From the NCBI GenBank assembly GCA_028565635.1, contig JAOXYB010063456.1, forward strand, positions 1 through 10,454: a DNA stretch of 10,454 bases, in the 5' to 3' direction. Below are positions 1 to 8,009 of this stretch, in pieces. The notes under the pieces are model-generated. The model had not been told where the DNA came from, did not search any database, and saw only the letters and a list, made by a program, of their open reading frames with translations. Positions within the stretch are counted from its first letter, which is position 1. Each line of letters opens with the position of its first letter. A program made the translations under genes and the position numbers. Source of the DNA: Phoronis ovalis (Eukaryota > Phoronida > Phoronidae).

Positions 1-603
1 TGACATATTCCTAATATAAATTAGACTTTTGAGAAACGTACTGCATCTAAGCAGTGTAATAAGATAAAACCACCATCCTTTGTCCTGTTGTGGATCAGGT
101 GCCAATAAAAATATTATAGAATGCAAGCTATGGCTGAAAATCTAAAGAAAAAACCTAAGGACGTTTTCCCACTACACATCGGTTATACGACAAGGGTTAT
201 GGTTTATAGTTTATGAAAAGCAGCAGAACGATAATCCTTTATATATGCATAAAGTACCTGCGAAAGTCTTGAAATCAGTCAAATTGCAGCTTACAATAAC
301 AGTGGACTAAGCGGGTAGCCAGTAAAATAGGTCAATCACACACATTATATCCTGCCGGAGTTTATCTATAGTCCGCTAAGCAAAAGGTAGTCTACCGGGT
401 GATACTTATTCACATCATAGAATAGACGTGATAGGCGACGATGGAACATGCAGAGAAAGAAATATCTCGGTTAGGTAAAGCCGCGTCAAACGTGTAATGA
501 CGTATTGATTTTGCTCTTGAAATTGAAGGAATATAACAACAGTTGACTGATTAAGCCAAGACATTAGTTGAAAAGGCTACGGAACACTAACGGATGGATT
601 TAA
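1..603. other. Region downstream of the receptor gene, no gene seen
   Basis: AT-rich sequence 3' of the receptor gene, probably holding its 3' UTR and intergenic DNA. The only reading frame noted is a 31-codon plus-strand ORF at 121-216, too short and without similarity I recognise. No tRNA, transposon end or tandem repeat was found. Confidence 0.5.
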
Positions 604-604
604 T
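599..604 (-). terminator. Possible poly(A) signal ATTAAA
   Basis: ATTAAA on the minus strand overlaps the last base of the TGA stop at 606-604. It is the commonest variant of AATAAA and the nearest candidate after the stop, but it would give a very short 3' UTR. No exact AATAAA is seen on the minus strand in 1-603, so the true signal may lie outside the window. Confidence 0.2.
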
Positions 605-2936
605 CAGACAGCCTCAGGCATGTCATTAATCTTTTTTAATATATCCATGACTTTCTTTTTAGTATCGCTTGATTCAGTTTCGTTACCGTGTAGCCACATT
701 TCCTGAGCTAGCTCTTTTACTTCCTCAAGATGCGTTTTAGCCTGATGTACCATTGCAGAAGAACTATCACCTTTTGCTAGAATTACTTTTACATTAGCTA
801 TACCAAGCAGAGCATCAAGCAATACGTAATTTCTCTGTCCGACATCTTTCTGAAAGGCTATCGATTTTTCGTAGTAGTACACTGCCATTTGACGACCTTT
901 TTCAGTTTTAGGAATTAGCTCAATTTCTGCCGCCGTATTATAGATATTGGGCAAATAAGTAGACTTGTTTGTCAACTCTTTCGCTAACATCAACATCTTT
1001 TCCACACGGTTTGGTGTTTCTTGAACCATTTCTTTATGGGGGTCAATTTCGTGCAATTTTCTGTAGCACTCTAATATTTGTCTAAGGCAAACCATCTTGC
1101 CATAGGTATCACCCTTACATACTTTCAAAATACCAAATTGATAATAGTCATTGTCATCGATAGCCAATTTTTCATAAGCTTGACAAGCTTTACTTACATT
1201 TTCAAAGTCAACCTTTGATTTGAAATTGCCTTGATTATCTTTTTTTTCAAGGTTTAAGTATAATAGGGCATTCCGTTGGGACAACATTTCATGAATTAAA
1301 TGATACCCAGTTTTATCATATATGATACGGCTCAAATCATATGTCATCTGCATGTCTTTCACAAAAGCAGATTTTTTATCTGGGTCACACTTGTCCTTTT
1401 GGTAGAAATAGGAACGACTAAAGGAATACAAGACAGACACCATGACTGCTGGCAGAAACATTTTGCGCAGAGTTGTTTCATCAATTGCAGCCCCATATTC
1501 AACAAGTTGATCATAGTCTTCATGGCTCAGTTGGTTGGACACGCTTAAATTAGATGGTAAACGAGATTTTATCACACCGACATCTTGGTCCGTAAGATTT
1601 CTATTCAAAACAAATGACATTATGCCAGTTCCTGCTAAAGAATCGGACATTTCAGACAATTTACAATAAACCGCACCTGCATCATCTTCATCATTAATGT
1701 CTGCCAAGGAGAAAAGCATGGTCTTAGCCAAACGTAATGATTCTTCGGAATCTGCATTATAGCCCCCCTGTGAATAATCGTATCCTAAAACATCGTATAG
1801 CAAGATTCTTGCAATGACGGCCTTTTTGCGCACATCATCATACCCTTTGAAACTCTCGTGCTTTAAAAAAGACTTTGTATTATCAAGTGCAGCTACAACA
1901 TGGGGCACTAAAATGTTTGTTTTAAATTTCATGTTAAAACGTATGTCTTTATCAAAATATTTCAAAAGCACAAATAACGCCTGCTCAGTAGCTTCTATTC
2001 TCTGGTCATCTGACCACATAAGACGAGCAGCGTGTTGAACAGATCGGTGCATCGTGAGGAAACGCATACTGTGCTTTTCACTCACAGATCCCAAAGAAAG
2101 TTGATGAAGCCAACTGATCAACAGATCCTCTGTTTCCTCTTTGTCTGCTACTGGAATGCATGTCGATATCAATGACAATGGAATGTCACTATTATTAAAA
2201 ACGCAAGCCATTCGAAACATTTGCAATGCTGGATCATTTTTAAATATGTTTTCGAGTTTCTTTTGCAAAGCTTGTAAAAGAGAAGAATCATAACTATCTA
2301 CATCTCCCGATTCAAGCATACCAACCAGCTTGGCCGTTTCAGGATCTGTGAGTTTTGTCAGGTAATTTTCTACCGTAGTTTTGTTCCTAATAAGGTAACC
2401 TCTTGCTGCAGCAAGACCAAGTGCTAAAAAATCAAACTGTTTAGCAAGCTTAATTATTTCGTCCTCGTCAATTTTCCACAAATCAGTTCCTGCATAAAAA
2501 AAGCTCTTGGTTTCACTTTCATTGAAACCATTCACCTCAATTACTTTGGGTAAGAAGCTAGTTAGATTCATGTTAGTACTTGCAAAAATCACCTTACCGT
2601 GGGATCGACCCTTGAATTCATCAAATGTTTGCTTGGCAATACGAAGTACAGCCAGGTCATTTATATTATCAAATACCATCAAATAATAATACTTCCGTGA
2701 AGATAATTCGTCAAATATGGCACGTAATAATGCTTCGATTACCTGGAGCCTGTCTTGTAAATCATCAATACTACCCATAATCCCCGGCTCAGTCCCTAAA
2801 CGTTTAGCTAATTCCTTCAACTCAGCTGCATTGTGTTCACATAATCTCCAAAGTACAACATACTTGGGATTACGTAGGCTCCGAAGATATTCAACATAAT
2901 GTAGAACCAATTGCGTCTTGCCAGAACCAGGCGGCC
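604..2936 (-). CDS. Terminal exon: NB-ARC STAND ATPase with helical/TPR-like C terminus
   Basis: This exon starts after a pyrimidine-rich acceptor (TTTTATCTTTTAATTAG, AG at 2938-2937) and runs to TGA at 606-604. It opens inside the Walker A loop, PPGSGKTQLVLHYVEYL. Other NB-ARC landmarks follow: Walker B YYYLMVFDNIND with Asp403, a sensor-1-like GKVIFASTN (about 427-435), FLALGLAAARGYL in the GLPLA position (about 483-495), a winged-helix-like stretch, and TMHRSVQHAARLMW, the MHD-equivalent motif with Arg in place of Asp (609-611). The remaining 450 or so residues are mainly alpha-helical; AVYYYEKSIAFQKDVGQRN with LLDALLGIANVKVILAKGD (about 998-1037) has TPR character. No WD40 or leucine-rich repeats are seen. 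TTG at 2910-2908 is an internal Leu codon, not a start. Confidence 0.85.
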
Positions 2937-5900
2937 CTAATTAAAAGATAAAAATAAACAATAAATGAATACTTATGTAACTGCAGGAAAGTCAGAAATT
3001 GGAGTACTAGCGTAAATAGAATGAATGAACCGAATGTGAACGTGCTATCACGATTGTTGTGTGTTGTGGAAGATTCTACGCCTTCTTCCGAATTTGATAT
3101 TTTGCATTTCCAAGACCAGCGGGGACACTCGTACTCGGCTTATATTATATGGATTCTTTCTTCCTTGACACTCCGTAATCTTTAATGTTAAATAAATGTT
3201 GTTATTAACTTCCATAAAATAGAAACCGTGTTTATATATTTCAAAGATTTGTACATGTAAAATAATTTTTTTTGACAAATTATGTTAGGTGAGCATGATG
3301 AGCGATGGAATTGGAACAATGTGAAATGTGTCACTGCATTTAATTGGTTGGATCCTTGTTGATCAAAATGTTCAGAAATGTCTAGTTTTATTAGTCCCAG
3401 GTGAAACATACTTTTCTATTTAACTGATGAAATTTCTAAAACACGCTTTCTTACTAATCCAGCAGACATGTAACATTACAACCAAGAAATCCCCGAACCT
3501 AAAGTATATATGACCATATATACAATGTTTTCACATGTGCATAGTTTGAAAAAGTGTTATGATGACATGCATATATACGCACCCGATTCTGATTCGGTAT
3601 AAATTACAAAAAAGCCCTAGTGCATAGGCATGGATTTCGGCACCCAGCACCTGCGTGTTGAAACCCGTACGCCTATAGCTAAAGTAATTCTACATGATTT
3701 AAAGGGACATACTCGGACTAGGGTCAGGTACATGCTTCTCAACATTATATTTGCGCGTTTTGACACTTTAAGAGCTGTCGAGACTATATCTATAGGTTTA
3801 TTAATTGATCCCAGTACCTTTCCCTTTTTCTGTTCTCTTACACAATAGTTATAAACATTGAGTTTCGGTGATTTTTTTCTTCGGCGTCTTCGAAATAATC
3901 CCTTGCACATGTGTGAATATTCACACCTTCCCGCCTATTGATTTGTTTTCAATGGGTCATGAGTAACAAAATCTAAATCCTAGTTACTTAATCGCCCCAT
4001 TCATATGCTATTATATAAGCTGTTGAAGAAATAGCACGAGTCTAAATGAATTGAGCATAGGTGGCGCAGTGTCACCATGATTTCGGGAGGACGTCCAACA
4101 CGAGGTATTGAAAAAAAAATTCAACAAAAAACCTATGATTAGAAAGTTCTAATTTTCACGATTTAAAAATGGTTGGTCTGTTGTTTTCACTTTAATATTG
4201 CAAAAATGAACTACAGAATGTTTTTCCCGGTGATATGAGATCCAACACCTGCGACATAAAATACTAAAACGGACTTTACGTCCTCATTATATAATGCGAT
4301 GTCAGAAACGAAACTACAGCCTATTATTAATATTTTTACCTAATAATAAGAGAGCGGTTCCTTCTTCTTGCATATTCTGTTTCAGTCTCCAGCTTTCATT
4401 TCGATCATAAAAATACCTCACTCGGTTATCCATGTTGTCAATGGTCTTACCTAAAATGTTTATAGTTAATGTCATACTTACTGTTTGCAAACCTTCTTAC
4501 GGTTACAGTACGTTTCCTAGTTATGCTTTCCCGTATATACAAAATACTGTTTGTGATGTGGTAAAATGACGTCAGAAATATTTGTTGTGACTGGACATTG
4601 AGGAGGGAAATGGGGGGTAGTGAGCGGAGCTCAAAGGAAATAAAATTACCCTTTCACGAATCACAAGTACTAAACATATGCAATCGCGCACACGACAATT
4701 AAACGACCCTTTCCCACCTGAACACAAATTTAACTATTCATAAACAGGTTGTACATAACCTGTCACAGTCTACACTCCTAAGAAGATACTTATATTGGAC
4801 GCCCATTCAGAATGGTTACAGCATACTTTAGGAATCTGCGATGGAGGGTTATTTATCATACTTTCATTCTGCAGTAGTATCTGAGACGGAAATGAAGGGG
4901 CAGGGAAAGTTTTCAATCTCATTACACAGAAGTAAAAAATGATAATCTGATTGCATAAGCAAAACTATTGCAACCGTAAAACACGGATATAAAACAAATA
5001 AGGTTTATCACATTTCACGGATCAAATAAAATTCATTGAATCCCACTGCACGAAAATAAATTATGATTATTTAACACTTGTAGAAAAATAACTTTGCCCC
5101 CTTTTCCTCTAAATATACATGCAAGTGCCTGAATTTAAAGTCTGAATGGTCACTAAATGTGAAATTGTTTACGTGTATGTATAACACTTAGCGTTGCGTG
5201 AATGATCCTTACGAAATTCGGGATTCTGTGATTCTTTAGTGACTCCCTAACAGACTATAAGCTGATGAGTAACTGTCACAAACAAGTACTTAGCACTTTA
5301 TCGAAAGAGAGTATAACTCTGACTGTAAAGCTGCTACCACATTATTCTGATCGAAGAACTTCTAAACCGAAATAGAGTTACTGAGATAATTATTACTAAG
5401 GTTAAAGTGTCAAATAGCACAGTGCAAATAGCCAAGTTTCGTTATTTTACCCACATTAGTTCAAGGTTTACAGGCATCAAAAGCTGACTTTGTAACACAG
5501 TTTCTAGATTTACTATTTGCTAGAGTTACAAGCAAAATAATATTAGGTGTAAAAATGTGCCCCCTGACGGCTACCTTATTAAACATTACATAGCTAACTG
5601 TCCTTATTCTACTAGTTGACACATTATTTACTTAAGAACTCGAGATACAAAAAGCCGCTATTACTTGACTATAACATTCTTTATAAGTTTTCATTGTCAA
5701 AATGAAGAGATACACACATAAAAGTATATATTTTTTAAAAGGTTATACTTCAATGAAAATTAATCCAAATGCAATGTTGAAAAAAATTCTCATTATATGA
5801 TAAACGTCCATTTTGGGAAAAACATGTGTTTTTCGACTTTTAATATTTGGAAAAATTTAAGTCAAAACCCGTACACCTACGAAGCTGAAACTTGGCAAAA

Positions 5901-8009
5901 ATAATTTTAATTAATATATATAGGTCTACTCTCAAATTTTTAAAATTTTGCTTAGTTTAAAAGTTATGAATTTTTAAAGTTTGGAGGTCAGGATTTTGTT
6001 GATTTTGATCTGACCCTTAAAAAACATAACTTTTGAACAAAACAAAATCTGAGACTCCATCGTATAGCTTATCCGTACAAAGTTTCAAATTTGTAAGTAG
6101 GGGTTTTTGGCCTAATATTTTATAAACTAAAATTTGAAAACACAATTTTGTCCCTAAAATGGCTTTTATCAAGTCATATTATCAAATTCAAATTGTTTAA
6201 CACCAGATGTATACTTTTGTATGTCTAACTCTTCATTTTAATTATTAAAACTTAGGCTGAATTACATATACGACTCTTTGTATCTCAGGCCCTTAAATTA
6301 GTAGTTATTTGTAGTATTGTTAATACTTGCTGTCTTTGTATTTGTCCACTTAAAAGATACTTTGAAAAATATGTTGCTGCGACAAAACCATTATTATTAT
6401 TCCTATTTGAAGTGAAACAAAAGCAAGCAATATAAAGCTGTGGTCACACGGGCACCTTAACTGGGGTAAATCTACTCTGGAGCAACTTACCCTAGCGTAA
6501 ATGACCGTGTGACCGCTTATTTAATCCGGAACAACTTAACACCGAGGGGTAAAGTTACCCCCACTTTGAAAGTGGAGTAAAATGATCCCGATCATCTTGT
6601 TCTGGGTTAAGTGACCGTGTGACCGCAAATCGGTGTTAAGGCGGAAGTGTCAAAACGGATAACGCATGCGCACAATGAACTAATAATGCCTTCTTCAAGC
6701 AGCAAAAGTGACAACTGGTCTCATGACGAGATCCTGGCTCTCTTGCAATTGAGCATCTGGGGAGACCCAGACGTCCAGTTTGATTTGGAAAAATCCTTGT
6801 TCCAGAGTATATCTTCATTCGCCATTTTCTCACACTTTCTTCTGAACGCATGGGCAGTTAACACTTCCGCTTAACCCTACTTCCGCCTTAACCCCCGAGG
6901 CAGCGGCCGTCTGACCGCGACCAGATCGGGTGTTAAAGCTGTGGTCACACGAGCACCTTGTTCCAGAGTATATTTGCGCCTGAAAAAGGTGCCCGCGTGA
7001 CCACAGCTTAAGAGGGCAATGAGTGTAAAAACAAGGCAAGATTTTCGTAAACAAGAACGGCAAGGAACGAGGACGCTGTCTAATTATTACTTACCGTCTA
7101 TGTGTTCTTGTCTGTCTCTAAAGTGGTTTCGTAGCTGTCTGTGGATTTGAACAGGCCCATCCGTCAGGAATAGTGTATATTTACTTTCATTGTCGGTGAA
7201 ATGCAGTATAAGTATACTTTCATCTGGTATATTTGTACCATGTGTGTGACCGAAGCATATACCATAAAGTAAGTGCATAAGTATAGTATCAGAAACATGT
7301 TCTTTTTTATACTTAGCAACGTGTTCAGTATACTTTTTGGTGCATACATTTCCATCTGAAAGAGCAAGTGTCTGATGAAATCCGTGTCCACATATTATGA
7401 TCATGCAATATGCAACTTCGTCGGTGGTAAGAGACCTTAAAAACGATTCCGTTTCACTTTTCAAAGATTCTTCGTTTTTGACAACCTTGAAACAGCTTTT
7501 GTCATCGTAGCATCCCGCAAGTGGCTTATGTGTCTCACACAAATTTCTAAATATCGTTCTGTAGTCAATTCTGCTAACTTCAACACCTTCTTCGTTTTTA
7601 GTAATGTCACGTTCGTCGTGAAATGCAGCAATAAAAAGGCATTTAGGTGATTCTAAAGATATACTGAACTGCTTGTGTCTTGCTACTACTTTGGCTATGT
7701 TGGCTTTTTCAACTTCATGTTCAGATCCAGACAATATACGAACTCCCTTCAAAACCTCTGATGACAGTTGTTCTTTTATACCATTTTCTTTATATTTCTT
7801 ATCAATTGTTTCAATTTCCTTTTTAGCTCTTTGAAACAAGAGCTGCCGATGACGTTCAATGGTTTGGTTCCTATATGTAGTCACTTCTTCTAGGCTCCAA
7901 ACGACACCTTTATCTCCTTCCATTTCAAGATTATTTTCCAACACTGTAACAGAATATCTGCATAGCTGAATCACACTCTTAATTACATCATTAATACAAT
8001 TTTGAATGT
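604..8009 (-). CDS. Caspase-like / NB-ARC / TPR-like receptor gene (three visible exons, 5' end incomplete)
   Basis: Gene model joining exons 8009-7095, 4450-4340 and 2936-604. From the ATG at 7923-7921 the coding length is 829+111+2333 = 3273 nt, a multiple of three, giving 1090 residues and a TGA stop at 606-604. Domain order seen: a basic helical leader (about residues 10-60), a caspase-like fold (about 90-270, His180 and Cys223), a linker, NB-ARC (Walker A 314-321, Walker B 399-403, MHR motif 609-611) and a helical C-terminal half with TPR-like stretches (about 880-1040). By family knowledge this is a STAND ATPase that should oligomerise on activation; I infer a cytosolic immune or cell-death receptor that brings its own protease-like effector together. 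No signal peptide or membrane segment is evident. The frame remains open 5' of the ATG to an acceptor at 8010, so residues are probably missing at the N terminus. Extra small exons in the introns cannot be excluded. Confidence 0.75.
2937..4339 (-). other. Intron (1403 nt) between linker exon and NB-ARC exon
   Basis: Bounded by donor GTAAAA at 4339 and a strong acceptor at 2938-2937, phase 1. It has no coding exon I can support. Short frames at 3048-3409 and 3617-3910 show no recognisable protein. It contains a perfect palindrome at 3911-3926. A somewhat GC-richer stretch near 3610-3960 could be an old dispersed repeat, but I found no terminal repeats. Confidence 0.6.
3911..3926. repeat. Perfect 16-bp palindrome GTGTGAATATTCACAC
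   Basis: The sequence equals its own reverse complement with no spacer. It lies in the intron between the linker exon and the NB-ARC exon. It could be a protein-binding site or chance; nothing nearby decides this. Confidence 0.6.
4340..4450 (-). CDS. Exon: 37-codon linker leading into the NB-ARC P-loop
   Basis: A 111-nt exon too short for ordinary ORF calling. Reading the minus strand, acceptor ACATTTTAG (AG at 4452-4451) is followed by an open frame that ends at donor G|GTAAAAAT (GT at 4339-4338). It starts and ends in phase 1, so it fits between the caspase-like and NB-ARC exons without breaking the frame. It encodes residues 278-313 plus two split glycine codons. VRYFYDRNESWRLKQNM resembles the FVGRE-type helix that precedes the P-loop in NB-ARC proteins, and TALLLL is the expected first beta strand. 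The last G joins GG of the next exon to restore the glycine opening GPPGSGKT. The acceptor's pyrimidine tract is modest, which lowers certainty a little. A strong but unusable donor-like GTAAGT lies just upstream at 4481-4476. Confidence 0.7.
5630..6300. repeat. Long imperfect inverted repeat (fold-back element)
   Basis: The two halves pair as diverged reverse complements around a short loop at 5992-6009. Anchors from outside inward are GAGATACAAA 5642-5651 with 6277-6286, AATGAAGAG 5701-5709 with 6229-6237, CCATTTT 5808-5814 with 6156-6162, AAAAGTTATG 5959-5968 with 6025-6034, and GGTCAG 5986-5991 with 6010-6015. Aligned by eye, the arms are clearly related but diverged, and the left arm is longer by several tens of bases in total. 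Weaker matching may continue outward. No target-site duplication was identified. It could be an old fold-back transposon or an inverted duplication. Confidence 0.7.
6433..6435. repeat. Target-site duplication TAA, left copy
   Basis: TAA directly abuts the left terminal inverted repeat and is matched by TAA at 7009-7011 next to the right one. Three bases can match by chance, but the TWA form fits the Harbinger family. Confidence 0.55.
6686..6853 (+). pseudogene. Remnant of a Harbinger SANT/Myb-like (trihelix-type) protein
   Basis: The plus-strand frame from the ATG at 6686 reads a Ser-rich lead, then DNWSHDEILALLQLSIWGDP and VQFDLEKS. This is the N-terminal half of the Myb/SANT-like domain, with the pattern W-S-x-E-x-x-A-L-L then IWGD, that I associate with Harbinger-encoded DNA-binding proteins. 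An apparent extra residue sits before IWGD. The downstream part (FQSISSFAIFSHFLLNAW) keeps helix-like character, but the third helix and the rest of the protein are missing. It is a fragment captured in a non-autonomous element, not a working gene. Confidence 0.55.
6937..7008. repeat. Nested 72-bp hairpin with its own terminal repeat copy
   Basis: Positions 6937-6959 are an additional copy of the 23-bp terminal inverted repeat, with one change from the left end (G to A before GCACC). They face the right end at 6986-7008. TAA precedes it at 6934-6936 and follows at 7009-7011, so these 72 bp look like a complete miniature element sharing the right end of the larger one. The loop carries an 18-bp sequence also found in the SANT remnant at 6795-6812. 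Confidence 0.65.
7009..7011. repeat. Target-site duplication TAA, right copy
   Basis: Partner of the TAA at 6433-6435, directly after the right terminal inverted repeat. A third TAA at 6934-6936 precedes an internal copy of the terminal repeat. Confidence 0.55.
7095..8009 (-). CDS. Exon: caspase-like (clan CD, C14-type) peptidase domain
   Basis: This 915-nt exon ends in GACG|GTAAGT (donor GT at 7094-7093), leaving a phase-1 end. Without splicing the frame stops two codons later. The fold reads as a caspase p20: a hydrophobic strand KCLFIAAF (residues 94-101 from the ATG at 7923-7921), a second strand near SCFKVV, then MIIICGHG with His180 (codon 7386-7384) and LLYGICFGH with Cys223 (codon 7257-7255). 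The His-Cys spacing of 43 matches caspases (42 in caspase-3). A p10-like tail follows (LILHFTDNESKY onward). The ATG at 7923 has G at -3 and +4, but the frame is open back to 8034, and a pyrimidine-rich acceptor (TTCTAGTTTCACAG, AG at 8011-8010) gives a phase-1 start, so I take 8009 as the exon boundary. The upstream 28 codons look like an amphipathic helix. A CHAT-like protease is the main alternative. Confidence 0.72.

Larger units (their letters stand above)
6436..7008. mobile_element. Non-autonomous PIF/Harbinger-like DNA transposon (573 bp)
   Basis: The 23-bp ends, AGCTGTGGTCACACGGGCAC plus CTT at 6436-6458 and its reverse complement at 6986-7008, differ at one position. TAA flanks both sides (6433-6435 and 7009-7011), matching the 3-bp TWA target-site duplication known for PIF/Harbinger elements. 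Inside lies a remnant of a SANT/Myb-like protein, the accessory protein that autonomous Harbinger elements encode. There is no transposase, so the copy cannot move unaided. It lies in the large intron of the receptor gene, 86 bp from the donor of the caspase-like exon. Confidence 0.75.
4451..7094 (-). other. Intron (2644 nt) between caspase-like exon and linker exon
   Basis: Bounded by the near-consensus donor GTAAGT at 7094 and acceptor TTTTAG at 4451, phase 1. The part nearest the linker exon (about 4451-5629) is AT-rich unique-looking sequence in which I see no exon or element. The rest carries the large inverted repeat (5630-6300) and the Harbinger-like element (6436-7008), which ends 86 bp from the donor. 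Confidence 0.6.

Noticed and set aside
121-216. 31-codon plus-strand ORF with fair Kozak context at its second ATG
   Set aside because: Too short, no similarity recognised and no supporting signals.
3617-3910. Overlapping frames on both strands at 3617-3910
   Set aside because: No conserved motif on either strand and no splice signals that fit the receptor gene; more likely an old non-coding repeat.
4451-4482. A consensus donor (AAACA, then GTAAGTATG, on the minus strand at 4481) just upstream of the acceptor of the 111-nt exon
   Set aside because: An intron between them would be about 30 nt, too short for animal splicing. The open frame before the donor has no acceptor in the needed phase and does not resemble the expected linker.
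4567-4574. CRE-like palindrome TGACGTCA (another at 10435-10442)
   Set aside because: An 8-bp motif in intron or repeat sequence without promoter context; expected by chance at this window size often enough not to annotate.
6475-6500. Strong donor-like GTAAGT on the minus strand at 6490-6485 inside the Harbinger-like element
   Set aside because: The required phase-1 frame meets a stop at once (TAG just before the donor), and the site lies within transposon sequence.
7164-7391. Second minus-strand frame inside the caspase-like exon
   Set aside because: A shadow frame of the caspase-like coding sequence, without motifs of its own.
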